Shown here piece after piece: positions 41,701 to 52,705 of a stretch of 64,000 nucleotides of DNA. Location: NCBI GenBank assembly GCA_910591455.2, contig OU342812.1:4616732-4680731 (forward strand), written 5' to 3'. Every line of letters starts with the position of its first letter. Positions within the stretch are counted from its first letter, which is position 1. A model generated the notes under the pieces. The model was not told where the DNA came from. It did no database searches and saw only the letters and a list, made by a program, of their open reading frames with translations. Origin of the DNA: Pholis gunnellus (taxonomy: Eukaryota > Chordata > Actinopteri > Perciformes > Pholidae). A program made the position numbers and the translations under genes.

Positions 41701-44700
41701 ATTGCTGCTGGGTTTCCTCTGAGCTGACGGTAATTATTGGTAGATAAAAGGACAAGCTCCAGCACTACTTCTGATTTCTTCTGGCAGTGTTTTCCTCCCT
41801 ACGAGCACGGCTGTGTATGACTTTTGTAATCTGAGTTTGGCTGTAAATTTGAGATGTTTGCTCTCCCGCCTCCACGTCTCCAGCCAGCGCTACTGCATCT
41901 GCAACCCCACAGTGGTGCGGCAGTTCAGGAACCCCGACACCATCTTCATCCTGGCGTTCGCCATCATCCTCCTCAACACCGACATGTACAGCCCCAACGT
42001 CAAGCCCGAGAGGAAGATGAAGATGGAGGACTTCATCAAGAATTTAAGAGGTGACGAAAACCAAACGGCGATATGATAAGGATACGCTATCAGTGACCAA
42101 CACATATGAACTGATATTTTAATACGTGCATTTTCTCTGCTAATCCGTGTGCCAGGTGTGGATGACGGGGAGGACATCCCTCGGGAGACTCTGGTCGGCA
42201 TCTATGAGAGGATCCGTAAGCGAGAGCTCAAGACCAATGAAGACCACGTCTCGCAGGTGCAGAAGGTTGAGAAGCTCATCGTGGGAAAGAAACCAGTAAG
42301 TGCTCTTTATTAAGTACAAAGAAGAGACAATTTTCAAGGCATAAACATTAATCTCTCTGCTTCAATCTGTACTCACAGCCATCAATGGCACACTTGCAAT
42401 AAGTGTGCAAGAGGGTTTCTGGGAAATGTCGAAAAGCCCTCTTACTTGAATGACAAATCACCTCATTCAGAGCCTTCGGCAGTTACGCAGCCTGTTATTT
42501 ACAGTAGCTTGATTGATCCCCCCCCCCCCACACACACACACATACATTCTGCGAAGACCCGCCCTACTCTGCGTCTGATTGGCTAGTACTTGTTGCCTTC
42601 TTTGCAGAATTTGTTACATTTATTGTTGATATACGAGGATGCCAGCAGCTTGCATCGTGCTCTCATATATTACTACAATGGTTGTTTTTTTAAATGTTGC
42701 TATGCACGTTGCCGATATGGATGGAAAAGTATCTGTACATTTAGATTTTGTGTCGTAATCAATACTTAATGCTACTCTTAATGTTGATATGGAACATTTA
42801 TTAAAAAGAACATTTAAAACATAACACTTAATATCAGTTACCACCCCCTGGCCTAGAAGGACTTTTCACTTCTCCTGATTTGTGGATGCCACAATGTAAG
42901 AGTTTAGTTCCTAGAAGGGACAGGAAGATTTATAAAACGTGTTCCACCTTTGGGTATTGTTGTGCCTGGACTTTTCAAGACCTTCACGCTGCTGATTTTA
43001 AAACACCCGAAGCCCTTGAGAGATGTCACCCAGTGCTGCAGTCTGATAACAAATGGGCACTTTCTGCTGCCGTAGCACATTATAGTTCTAACACAGTTAG
43101 AGGGAGAAGCGAGAAGTGGTTGAAACCCGGGATTCATTTGGCGTCATGAATTACAATCATCCGTTGATTGACTAATCGTTAGTCAGTTTATTACTGTGTC
43201 TGAATACTGAACCAGAGCTGTTATTAAATGTAGTTCAGCCTGTGCTCCAGGCCCTCGGGAGCAGGGCGGCAGCATTTTGGCATTATTCTGCAGGCAATGA
43301 TGTCTCTTTCACGTGTGAAGGTTAAAAGTGTGATTAACCTATGCAGCTTCAGGACGAGAGGCTCGTCTCGCGCGGAGGACTTTCTTTCAGTTGGAATCGC
43401 TTCGGCTCGGCCTGTAATTGCTGCATGTATTGACAAATGTTCCCTCGTCACCGTTTAGCCGCAGAACTAAAAGCTCAGGAGGACACGCTGTAAAACACTG
43501 TAACATAAAAAGCACATTTGAGTTCCTCTCCGTGATAATCAGGTCCTCTAGTGCGGCTCAGAGTTGAAATTCTCTGGCTGGATCGGTTTTCATTCCAGCG
43601 TCGTTACAGACTCCCTCGAGTCCGGTAGCAGGGAAAGATCACCACCCTGTATACAGACCCCAAGAGGGTCATTCATCTTCATGGCCACTTTAATGGTCTA
43701 TAGTGCACATTCTGCAAGGGCACATCCTTACATGGGCTCATTATAAAAGCAGAAGTAGTGTTAATAATCCTAACATGACGGCTGCATAAAACCTCTTCTT
43801 TGCCCTCTCTTTTTTAGATCGGATCACTCCACCACGGCCTGGGATGTGTAAGTAGGCTAAATATCCATAAATCATACTATATTTGATCATTTTTCATTGA
43901 TTATTTCACTATATGTGCACGGCTTCCCGTCTCTGTCCCTGCACATTGCAGTTAATGCACATCAAACAGGTAGTTTCAGAGTCAGATTACCTAAAGAGTC
44001 ACAAACTTCTGCCCCCCCCCCCCCCCCCCCCCCCCGAAGCATCTCATCCGTCATCGCTGCCCCCCTGGAGACACAATCGACAGACATAAATTCTTTGGTG
44101 GCACTGTGGCTGCACCACTTACACCACCGCTGGCTGCATGCCACACACATGACTCTGAGTCACAGACTATACTGTCGATCTCCCACTTGTATGGTGATTA
44201 GATTAGTTATCATAATCTTTATGGGATGTGCTGATTTAGCGCTACATTACTTTGTACACTACTGCTAATTATACAGCACCATTGCCTTGGTAAATACTAG
44301 TTTGGACTTATTTTCTCCTATGTCAGGACAAAAAAAAACCTTTTGCAGCACTAAACAGTGGTATCTAAAAATAACACCACATCTCCCCATATGTCCCTGT
44401 GAATGTGTCATCCTTTTGGCTACAGATTCTTTAAATTCTGTTTTCTAAATCATCTTGGACTGAGGCCATAACGACCTCTGAAGTGTATCTGTGCTCCTTT
44501 TTTTCCTACCCTTGTAGGTGCTGTCGCTGCCCCATCGCCGGCTGGTGTGTTACTGCCGTCTGTTTGAAGTTCCGGATCCCAACAAGCTCCAGAAGCTGGG
44601 CCTGCATCAGCGGGAGATCTTCCTGTTCAACGACCTCCTAGTGGTAAAAGCCCTCTCCTGCCCTCTCCTTTCTTCTCCTCTTTTCTCTCTCTTTAGACCA

Positions 44701-47700
44701 ACCCAGTGAAAATAATCTCTCTGTGCGATGATTTCAGGTCACCAAGATTTTCCAGAAAAAGAAGAACTCTGTGACGTACAGCTTCAGACAGTCCTTCTCT
44801 CTGTATGGGATGCAGGTGATGCTGTTTGATAATCAATGTAAGTGGCATTTTCTTTCATTCCGTCTTCATGCCCGTGGTTAGCTGACAGTGTTTACATCGC
44901 AGGGTTTGATGCAGCACAGTAACGCACCAATGGGCTGTGACGTTGTTTTAACTCTCCAAACTTCAGAACGGATTCGCCCCAATGTGTTTTAACTTGGTTT
45001 TGATCAATGGCCCTTGTGTAAATGTCTCTCTCTCTCTCTTTGCCGTCGCCCCAGATTACCCAAATGGAATCAGACTTACATCAGCCATACCAGGTGCAGA
45101 CATCAAAGTCCTCATCAACTTTAACGCGCCCAACCCCCAGGACCGCAAGAAGTTCACTGACGACCTGCGAGAGTCCATTGCCGAGGTCCAGGAAATGGAG
45201 AAATACAGAATAGAGTGTGAGCTGCCTCCCCCCCCCCCCTCTTAGTCTGTCTACCTCAGGCTGTGCAAAGTAGAAAACAGGGCATGGTCTTCATTACCCA
45301 ACTGCGGCACTTTACGAGGGAGAATGTTTACAGAGTTCACAGGATGGCTTACAGGAGGGACTGCGGTGTTTTTAGTTTTTTTTTTTGTGGGCATTTAAAA
45401 AGCAAAGCCCTCGTGACACACAAGCACAGGATGTAGATCGATTCATGTGTTCCAGACAGCGAGAGGTGGCTGAATACATCACAGAGAAAGTTCTAAAGTC
45501 ATTCCCTGGCCAGAGTGAGACGTAAAAAACCGCTGCCACTTACCTCAGTCTTTCCTTGGCTCCTTCCCCACAGCTGAGCTGGAGAAGCAGAAGGGGGTGG
45601 TGAGGCCCAGCATGTCGCAGAGCTCCGGCCTGAAGAAGGAAGCTGGCAACGGGAACATGAACCGCGCCAGCCTGGACGACACCTTCGCCATGGGCGAGGG
45701 CCTGAAGCGGAGCGCCCTCAGCAGCTCCCTGCGAGACCTCTCCGAAGCAGGTACAGCCAAAACGTCTTCGTTTTTACCAGCCGGCTCGTTAGTGGAAAAG
45801 TTCTCTCCTGCTGTCATCCACCTCTCTGTGGTGATACCGAGGGGATGAAAATAGCGAAATGTTGTTTCACAGCACCATAAATTGAGAATTTAGAGTCCTC
45901 TCCTTTTTAAATCCACTATATACGATTGGAGAGTTTGGTCTGAACAGCGTGTCCATCAATGTTTAACCTCAGCATATTTTGTTTTAGAGAGACTTAAGGT
46001 GTGCTTTTTAAATCCAAAGACTGAATACAGACCTATTTTTGCAGAGGTTTACGGTTTAGAAATTCAGATTAACTCAGTGAGGAATGAAATTGACGGGAGT
46101 TCTCACCCTTGATCATCTGGATGAGCTTATTTCTGAACATTCCCATACATGTTTTTAATCCTCACTTTTTCCTTTTCTCTTTGTTTTTAACCTCGCACTT
46201 TTTTTTGCACACCTAAGTTTGTTTTAGTCAAAGACATTTTGTGATAATCTTTTTAAGTTTTATTCAAACATCATTTGCCATTTCCTCTCACGTATATTTG
46301 TGAACCAAACAAATCAGCGCCGATGGTGTACCATTCTTAAGCGGCGACGAGATCCAGAATTAGATCCAGTCTTGGCGTTGACAGTCATTTCACACCCATG
46401 AATATCAGTGTTTAGCTCAGCCGCTCTGTCTCTGAAGCAGGAAGACATTTCATTCATTACAGATAACAGCCTATGTGAAGTTATCGGGTGATTAACTTGA
46501 TAACAAAATGAAATCCAGTCAGGGGTCTGCCTCACTGTTGGTAATACGACGCGGCTTTGTTCTCATGATCTCTACCTCAATGGGAAACGATAGGTCAGCC
46601 AGTAAAGATGTCTGCAGAAGCCCCTCCTGTCTCCTGTGTCTTTCGATGCAGGATGTGGCATGTGTTAGCGGGGTCATTTTTGTTGAGTGTTTTCTTTTTT
46701 CCTTTCCTGCCATACTCCCATTTCATGTGTATTTTACTGTGTTATTTCCATACACATCAGGTATTTTCCTGTTTATGTGTGATTATTGGTCATGTATCAT
46801 TGGCTGAGTGTGCCTAACAACGGCAATAGTGCTCTGTTCGCCCCTCAGACCTGTATATGCCTGTACATCCCATGTGCAACAACCACTGTATTGCTTTTGA
46901 TGTGTCTCCTCCTACCGTGACTGTCACTGAGACTGGCTCCACGCCTCACCATGACCCCCTTTTTTAGAACAACCTACATCTCGAGGCAACATTAACAAAA
47001 CGAGTTGTCGCATTTCAGCAAGTCGAAAATCTGGGGACATTTTTTATTGCGGCATCAACCCATCGTCAAAGATTTTCAAATCGACCTGCAATCTTTTGGT
47101 TAAAAAAACTTCACTGCGGACATTTCCTTGGGTCTATTACACTTGATGCCTCCGGAGTCCATATTTGTTGAGATTTATAGAAATGCATTCAACATTTTTA
47201 AGCAGTTCGAAGTGCGTTTTTAAATTAAAATTGTAATGCAGCTTTAGCTCTCAGCCTGCGTGAAGATGTGGCTCCACTTATACAGTCAGCCAGAGTACCA
47301 CCTGTCACCCACCACCCTCCCCAGACCTGAACGCGCTCTCCCCCTCTCGCCCATATTTGGACCTTACTCACAGTCACAATCCACTGCACTGCCCCCTTCG
47401 GGACCGGTGGGCGGCCTAAACGTCTGTAGTCGGTCCAGGAGTGCTGTCGATCTCTAATCTGTGGTATTGCATGTCTCGGGCAGGCAAGCGGGGGCGTCGC
47501 AGCAGTGCAGGATCACTAGACAGCAATATGGAAGTAAGTTGGAAGCAGCTGGTATCCAAGCTACTCTCTATGTGATGATGTGCACTGTGAAAACACACCA
47601 TTTATTTTTGGTCTTACACCTTCTTTGCTTCATAGACTCAGTCCATTTGTTTGGATCATTTATTTTTCTTCCTGGGATGCCTTATGACCTGCTTGCCTCA

Positions 47701-49440
47701 GTTAGTGTGCATGCATGGGTTGCCTGCCTCTGATCGTGCCCCCCCCTTGTTTTGGAAGCCAGGGATCTCCTGTTTTTGGTCATGTTATATGACCAATATA
47801 CACCTTATCTTCAAACAAGCATGACTCTACTAATCCCTCCTCTGATCCCTCCCCTTGTCGCCTGTCTCTGTCTTTCATTCAATCACATCCAAGCGGTTTT
47901 CATTTGGTTCTTCTTCTCTGTGGCAGGGTGGTAGGTCTGTGAGACACTAGGAAGCTGAACATCCCCCTCCCCCTCCCCCGCAGCCCCTCTCCCTGTGCGG
48001 GTCTCTCTTTTCCCCCTTATCCCCAACTTCTCTTAAATGCTGTAAAGTTCAGGGAGAAACGTAGCCTTCATAGACCGAGGTCTACTGATGGGCTTCACAG
48101 AGACTTCACAGAGACTTCTAAAGACGTGGATTTCATTCATTCACCTCTCCCTCATTCCATGTGTCCATGAGTCCATGTGTTGGGTTGAAGTCTGGGACCC
48201 TGAAAATTTCATTTCTGCTTTCAAAGACGTCACGTGGTCTTTCTCCAGTCTTAGATGAAGCATGTGCCAAAGGAAAAGCTTCTTTTTTTTTTTCATACCT
48301 TGTATAGTGAAGCAGTGTTGGATCCAGAAAAGGGAGGAAAAGTGACCAGGCCTGTTGCGAAGTCCGCACACAAGAGCTTAGTTCCTCCTGCCTTCTGACT
48401 TCTAGTTGAATGCTAATGTGTGGATGCTGAGTTTTTTGCCTGTCACATCCTCTGCATGTGGAAACTATTATAACAAGTTGCATGTGTGACTCTTAGAGGG
48501 TTTGGCACACCGACTGCAATGAAGATGAAATGTTTTTCTTCCCCTGTCAATGTTATTTATGCTCCTAATGGTATTTATGTAATTAATCTTGTTACAGATT
48601 TACTGTTTCAAGCCGGTTAGCTCCTTTACAGCAGAGCTCCTTTTGAAAATAGGCTCCCTTCATCTTGACGCTGAGATACTCGTGTTGCTGCTGCCTACCA
48701 TTGAAAACATTTTTAGTTTCTCATTTGCATGCCCTATAACATTTTGCTACTTGTTTATCTGAAATAAGAAAACTGTGAATTCATCCCGCTGGTGCCTTGT
48801 AGCTGTGGTTTAGTCAGTGTTGTGCAGTAGCGTTAGCACAGTGTCTGACGAAGTTGCTGTTACCTTTTTTTTTTTTTTTTTTTTTTTTTTCTTTTCTTGC
48901 CTGCAGGGGTCCATCATTAGCAGTCCACACACACGCCGGAGAGCCACCACGCCACGTGAGGGCGCACCCCCGCGCGGCCATCCCTCCATCCCTAACTCAG
49001 CATCGACCTCCATCCTTGGGTCGATCTTCGGCAGCAAGCGAGGCAAACCGTCATCCCAGAGCCACGCCCCTTTCCCTCCCACTATCCAACCCACTCTCAT
49101 ATCCCACAAGCCCCACCCGACCAACCTGCACCACACAGCACAGGTAGCGCATACAGTGCAACTCCACGGTCACCATTCCCAGTACTGCCAAGTCCCACAG
49201 AATCCGCCGCCGTACCACCACCACCACCACTACCACCCCCCTCCCCACACGCAGCACCACCAGCACCCGGGCTACGGCTCCCACGGCCACCAACAAACCC
49301 ATTCGCAGCACAGCCATTACAGCCAGCATTCCCATCACGCCTCACACTCCCAGCATGCTCCACAACACCACAGTCAGCAAGCGGGTTCGGCACCTGGCGG
49401 ACCCAAACCTAAACACAGTGGCATCAGCACCGTAGTGTGA
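32035..49440 (+). CDS. iqsec1: iqsec1, IQ motif and Sec7 domain ARF-GEF (BRAG2), isoform from start exon 32035
   Basis: IQSEC1 exchanges GDP for GTP on ARF GTPases (chiefly ARF6) at the plasma membrane, controlling integrin and glutamate-receptor endocytosis. Coding exons are 32035-32099, 38574-38853, 39107-40386, 40758-40919, 41309-41431, 41884-42050, 42156-42295, 43818-43847, 44518-44643, 44738-44837, 45055-45216, 45574-45750, 47484-47533 and 48907-49440. All junctions are GT-AG and phase-compatible; the total is 3396 nt, 1131 residues, close to the long human isoform. Seen in order: IQ motif near residue 136; Ser-rich acidic linker; Sec7 domain about 520-712 with the catalytic glutamate in GEAQK near residue 625; PH domain about 750-860 followed by a helix; His/Pro/Gln-rich tail ending STVV, a class I PDZ ligand. 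The Cys-rich start exon and the KRGRRSSAGSL segment mark it as IQSEC1 rather than IQSEC2 or 3. Whether it is the teleost a or b copy is not resolved. Confidence 0.96.
32138..32161 (+). repeat. GT microsatellite
   Basis: About 11 GT units, 40 bp after the donor of start exon C. Confidence 0.9.
32259..32291 (+). repeat. GT microsatellite
   Basis: About 16 GT units in iqsec1 intron 1. Confidence 0.9.
32565..32585 (+). repeat. C homopolymer (21)
   Basis: Uninterrupted run of C. Confidence 0.9.
32732..32769 (+). repeat. GTT trinucleotide microsatellite
   Basis: About 12 TTG/GTT units. Confidence 0.9.
34780..34817 (+). repeat. Interrupted C tract
   Basis: C tract interrupted by two G bases (CCG CCG). 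On the minus strand it makes spurious poly-Gly frames. Confidence 0.9.
36050..36340 (+). repeat. Percomorph dispersed repeat (GCTAACAT-rich)
   Basis: A GTTAGCATGCTAACATTAGC region, then AAACACAAAGTACATCTGAGGC, GACCTGATGATGGTGCTCGATG and CCAAATTTCATGGTAATCCA follow the order of a common percomorph repeat. Boundaries are approximate. Confidence 0.6.
38574..38853 (+). CDS. iqsec1: iqsec1 exon 2, shared N-terminal region
   Basis: Acceptor TTGCAG, donor CAG|GTAGTC. Encodes residues 22-115, including RRPKLQHSQSILRKQAEEEA and KRSRSLSESYELS, both close to human IQSEC1. This is the exon to which each candidate start exon splices. The RSRSLSES stretch is rich in likely basophilic-kinase phosphosites. 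Confidence 0.95.
39107..40386 (+). CDS. iqsec1: iqsec1 exon 3, IQ motif, Ser-rich linker, start of Sec7
   Basis: Large 1280-nt exon encoding residues 116-542. It contains the calmodulin-binding IQ motif (IQTAFRQYQMNKNF, residues 136-149), the coiled segment DAITELEDAFSRQVKSLAES, an acidic/Ser-rich linker (DGDNDSINSTSNSND), and NDVIRKRHYRIGLNLF at the entry to Sec7. The donor lies inside AACAA|GTAGGT; the visible TAG at 40388 is intronic. Confidence 0.96.
40758..40919 (+). CDS. iqsec1: iqsec1 exon 4, Sec7 domain
   Basis: Encodes KKPEKGVQYLTERGFIPDTP through GEFLGNRQKQFNRDVLD, the first Sec7 helices. Acceptor TTATCAG, donor GA|GTAAGT. Confidence 0.95.
41309..41431 (+). CDS. iqsec1: iqsec1 exon 5, Sec7 catalytic segment
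   Basis: Encodes CVVDEMDFQSMELDEALRKF and IRVQGEAQKVERLIEAF. The Glu of GEAQK (about residue 625) is the glutamate finger that expels nucleotide from ARF in Sec7 proteins, so catalytic competence is predicted. Confidence 0.95.
41884..42050 (+). CDS. iqsec1: iqsec1 exon 6, Sec7 domain
   Basis: Encodes QRYCICNPTVVRQFRNPDTI then FILAFAIILLNTDMYSPNVK, containing the conserved ARF-contact motif of Sec7 domains (FAIILLNTDMYSP). Acceptor TCTCCAG, donor AGAG|GTGACG. Confidence 0.95.
42156..42295 (+). CDS. iqsec1: iqsec1 exon 7, end of Sec7 and linker
   Basis: Encodes GVDDGEDIPRETLVGIYERI and RKRELKTNEDHVSQVQKVEK LIVGKKP, the Sec7 C terminus and the linker to the PH domain, nearly identical to human IQSEC1. 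Confidence 0.95.
43818..43847 (+). CDS. iqsec1: iqsec1 exon 8, 30-nt micro-exon
   Basis: Acceptor TTTTTTAG, donor TGT|GTAAGT. Encodes the ten residues IGSLHHGLGC, matching human IGSLHPGLGC exactly between KKP and VLSLPHRRL. Too short for frame scanning; found by continuity of the protein. Confidence 0.93.
43848..44517. other. iqsec1 intron 8
   Basis: Contains an uninterrupted C run at about 44012-44035; otherwise nothing recognised. Confidence 0.6.
44012..44035 (+). repeat. C homopolymer (24)
   Basis: The longest pure C run, in iqsec1 intron 8. Confidence 0.9.
44518..44643 (+). CDS. iqsec1: iqsec1 exon 9, PH domain start
   Basis: Encodes VLSLPHRRLVCYCRLFEVPD and LGLHQREIFLFNDLLVV, the first beta strands of the PH domain that binds phosphoinositides and ARF. 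Acceptor CTTGTAG, donor GTG|GTAAAA. Confidence 0.95.
44738..44837 (+). CDS. iqsec1: iqsec1 exon 10, PH domain
   Basis: Encodes VTKIFQKKKNSVTYSFRQSF and SLYGMQVMLFDNQ; basic KKK residues suit phosphoinositide contact. Acceptor ATTTCAG, donor CAAT|GTAAGT. Confidence 0.95.
45055..45216 (+). CDS. iqsec1: iqsec1 exon 11, PH domain end
   Basis: Encodes YPNGIRLTSAIPGADIKVLI, NFNAPNPQDRKKFTDDLRES and IAEVQEMEKYRIE, ending in the amphipathic helix that follows the PH fold. Donor GAGT|GTGAGC precedes an intronic C run. Confidence 0.95.
45574..45750 (+). CDS. iqsec1: iqsec1 exon 12, post-PH region
   Basis: Encodes SELEKQKGVVRPSMSQSSGL, then EGLKRSALSSSLRDLSEA and one base of the next codon. Acceptor CCCACAG, donor GCAG|GTACAG. 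Phase 1 means candidate downstream exons must supply two bases. Confidence 0.95.
45751..47483. other. iqsec1 intron 12
   Basis: Contains one candidate alternative terminal exon at 47255-47457 (see findings). The remainder is AT-rich with no other supported feature. Confidence 0.6.
47484..47533 (+). CDS. iqsec1: iqsec1 exon 13, 50-nt small exon
   Basis: Encodes GKRGRRSSAGSLDSNME, matching human GKRGRRSSAGSLESNVE. Acceptor GGGCAG, donor GAA|GTAAGT. RGRRSS is a likely basophilic kinase or 14-3-3 site. Confidence 0.93.
47534..48906. other. iqsec1 intron 13
   Basis: Ends in a long T run (about 48866-48890) that serves as the polypyrimidine tract for the terminal exon. A weak possible alternative terminal exon begins at 48598. 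Nothing else recognised. Confidence 0.6.
48907..49440 (+). CDS. iqsec1: iqsec1 terminal coding exon, His/Pro-rich tail with PDZ ligand
   Basis: Begins GSIISSPHTRRRATTPRE and SILGSIFGSKRGKP, as in the long human isoform, then runs into about 110 residues dominated by His, Pro, Gln and Ser. It ends with GISTVV and a TGA stop. The last four residues fit the class I PDZ ligand pattern, expected to engage PSD-95-type scaffolds. The acceptor CTGCAG is preceded by a T run of about 25 bases. Confidence 0.94.
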   Translation, partial: GSIISSPHTRRRATTPREGAPPRGHPSIPNSASTSILGSIFGSKRGKPSSQSHAPFPPTIQPTLISHKPHPTNLHHTAQVAHTVQLHGHHSQYCQVPQNPPPYHHHHHYHPPPHTQHHQHPGYGSHGHQQTHSQHSHYSQHSHHASHSQHAPQHHSQQAGSAPGGPKPKHSGISTVV

Positions 49441-49758
49441 TGCTCGGAACACAGAGAGGAGAAGCGAGGAGGGGGACTTAAAGACGGAGGGACAGTTGCT
49501 TACACCAAAGGGACTGACAGCATAGCTCTATGGCCTGTCCACTGTGTTTTACTGCTGCTGTGATGGGAACCAATCACAACGCAGTCACCTTATTCACCTC
49601 CAGGTCCAACCAATATGCAGGATGGAAATCGGACTCAGTAGTTCCACCAGGGGCCTTTACTAGTTTACCTGATCATGGGCCTGGCCCCATCAGGGCTTTT
49701 TGTGAGGGATGGGGAGGGGAGGGGGGGGGTTCTGTACAGGAAGACGCTCTATGTTTTC

Positions 49759-49759
<1 letters not shown>

Positions 49760-49791
<32 letters not shown>

Positions 49792-49795
49792 ACAC
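49760..49795 (+). repeat. CA microsatellite in iqsec1 3' UTR
   Basis: About 17 CA units with one CT interruption; transcribed as part of the 3' UTR. Confidence 0.9.
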
Positions 49796-50192
49796 ATCGC
49801 TTGGCCGCGTCGGCTTCAGAGAAAATGTGTTCTCTCGCCGAGCCGCTCCCAACTGCTTCATTCCTACAATAGCCTGTCTTACCTTCACATAATCAGGAGG
49901 AGAGGCGCCCTGAGACGAGAACATGGCCGACGGTTTTCTCTGCCACAATGACGGCGTCGCTCCTTGTGCGCAGCCAGTCCACTTTCAACTCTTTGGTTTC
50001 CAGATCCTTCCATCATATGAATGCAATTTTGTCGTTGCCTCCCGTAGAGCTCATATGTAGTGAAGAACCTAGACATTAATCATTTAAATCAAAGGACAGT
50101 TGAACAGCTGAGTTGACCGTCTCAGTCATTGTAGTTCTAGTGCTGTATTTACTGTAGATGACAGCTATATGTGTTGTCTCCTAGCTCTCATA

Positions 50193-50198
50193 AATAAA
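50193..50198 (+). terminator. iqsec1: Possible proximal poly(A) signal of iqsec1
   Basis: AATAAA within CATAAATAAATG about 750 nt after the stop codon. It would yield a short 3' UTR. Confidence 0.4.
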
Positions 50199-52434
50199 TG
50201 TGCCAATTATTAATGCATAATCTATTTAGTCAAGACTTCATGTACAGTATATTGTGCGTAAAGTAATTTGTAAGATTATACTTACAATTATTATTATCAG
50301 CAAAAATGAATTTTATCAGTATTATACTGACTCTGTGGTAACAGGATGTAGACCTGAAAGGAGTGAACTCCCATTCAGTCCGGCCTATAATCTATTCTGG
50401 AACATTTGCCTTTCAAATGGATCAGAAGGAGCCTCTGGATGGCAGCTGTCGCATATGGGCCTCAACAGGCTGTGCCGCCGCAGCTGAAGCCTCAAAGCAG
50501 ACTTTTTCCTGTCGACTCTCGCAAATGATAAACTGGGCCGGTTGGTTGTTTTAATCTCGGTTTACCTCTCATACTGTGGCTGCTTTAAACTGAAAAAAAA
50601 AAGTAATGAAGATTAACGGTGAAAAGACATTTTGAATACACTTGGAGGCTCAGCTCAAATGTTACAAATGGACCCACAGAAACGCGTTGAACACGTTCAG
50701 CCTGTTGCCTTGAAACTATGCGACAGCTGCTCTCTTGACTCTTAAAATCAAAAACAGAAACACTTTCGAAATCTTCTTTTGCCTTCTTTAGTATATTTTC
50801 TTTATTCGCCAACAAGGTGAGTGAATAAAATCAGTTCTTACATAGTGAAGTATTTTTTTCATCTTTTTTCTATCATATGTGCAATATCTTTGTACTGATT
50901 TTGTACATTAACAACAAGCAAAGTGTCCCTCCAATTTGTGCGTTTTCTTTTTTTTTTCATTTTTTTTTTCATGTTGCGTCATTATTTATTTATTTTTGTT
51001 TTTGACCCCCTGTCAAAGTCTTTCTTGGTAAATTAATGTGTGGCTGTCCTCGTGGTCTTATGAGAGGCACAGACTTGGAGTTCAGTGGAATGTCTAGTAA
51101 GTGATTTTTTGCATGTAATGTTATTAATGTGAGGCTATCCTCTGCACATTGTATAACAAATCAGTGTTACCATAGCAAGTTTAAGTGCAATCATGTTCAG
51201 AAAAATGCAGACTTGTGCTATGAGTGGGAGTCTGTTATCTTGTTGTCCAGGATGAGATTCAGGTGAAAAAAAAAACATCCTTTTTCATTTAAGAATATAT
51301 AAATACTTACTTACACAGTTCACAGTGGAAAGAGGAATGTGTGTATATATTTTAATAAAAGGAAAATGCTTCTCTTTGGACTGAACAAAAATATTTTGCT
51401 GGATAAGCACATATGAAAGAACACTTTCATTTTTTTCAGGAATTGCAGTTATAATATACAAAATGCAAACTGAACAAAGGAACTGGGTATATATGTAAAG
51501 AATAACTTTCTACATTCTACAAATAAGAGTCTATTCTAGTGTGTAAATTAGTGACAGTAAACTGTTTGTCCCAATATTCAGGTTGTAAATGTATTTTAAC
51601 ATTCACAAAGAAAACCATTGCCATAAGTCAGGCTTATTCTCACACATTTCTCCTCATGGGAATTAACGAGGAAAGAACAGATGACGGACATATCACATAT
51701 GGGATATTAATGATCAGTTGAATGTGTCTTTCCATTGATTTCATTTTTTTTTTTTTTTTTTGCTATAATTCTGAAATCTTGGGGTGATGTAAAACCCAGA
51801 AATCTGTTTGTTTTGGTGTGTTTTGTAGTGCTTCAAATGTCTACAGTCATTCTTTGTGAGGAAGTACCCCAACAATGCACTGCATGGATCATCATGTGTC
51901 CTATTCACTGTGAGCTGATGGGGAAAGAAGATCAGCCTATCAATTTTGGTTTTGATTCATTTTGAATTTCCTGTTGTTGCCCTATGTTAGGCTGGTAGTT
52001 ATTGAAGTTCGGCATGCATTTCATCAACAAAGCCATTGTGTAAATTACAAATATAAAGAACATTGCACTTCTGTTGCTGAGGGCTTTCATCATGTAAATA
52101 TGGGATGTTTGGTGTGCAAACAGATGAACTGCTTGGAAGGAGGGTTTATCTTTATGAAGCCCTAAAGGGACCAAGAGAGAGACCAATGGGTTAAAGCAGC
52201 TGTACATATTGTGTATATGATCAGTACTCTATTCTGATATCTGCAGTTAAGATCATGATGTATATACATCACCTCACAGACGGATTAGAGGGGTGATATA
52301 TGAACATATCGATTGTCTCTGCCTCCAGCTGTCATGAACTGATATCTGCTGTAGGAATCAAAAACAGACTGTTAGAAAGTTCGCTGCCATTTACATCCAG
52401 CTCTTTTTTCATACATGCAACCCCCACCTCACAA

Positions 52435-52441
52435 ACACACA

Positions 52442-52478
<37 letters not shown>

Positions 52479-52517
52479 ATATACATACACACACTCACAC
52501 ACATATATACACACACA
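52435..52517 (+). repeat. CA/TA compound microsatellite in iqsec1 3' UTR
   Basis: CA runs broken by CT, GTATATA and TATATA units. Confidence 0.9.
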
Positions 52518-52699
52518 AACAGACAGACAAACCTATACACATGCTGCTGCAAGCTGTTCAGTCTGGAGTGAGACACATTTTAGAGGAAAAGACAAGAATG
52601 GCCTCATTTATATGTGCATTCTGTTTGTACAGTGAGTAGTGAGTCAGTAAGACCCCAGTTATTGTTAAACTTCCAACTGTGACAATGTTGAGAACGCAA

Positions 52700-52705
52700 A
52701 ATAAA
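52700..52705 (+). terminator. iqsec1: Probable distal poly(A) signal of iqsec1
   Basis: AATAAA followed within 30-45 nt by a GT-rich stretch (ATGTGTTGTCTTTG), the usual downstream element. Confidence 0.6.

Larger units (their letters stand above)
40387..43817. other. iqsec1 introns between exons 3 and 8
   Basis: Excluding the exons listed at 40758, 41309, 41884 and 42156, these introns show no conserved coding or structural signal. The largest (42296-43817) has a short C run followed by CA repeats near 42519-42544. Confidence 0.6.

Noticed and set aside
49051..49393. Minus-strand frames opposite the last iqsec1 exon
   Set aside because: Shadows of the His/Pro codon-biased iqsec1 exon.
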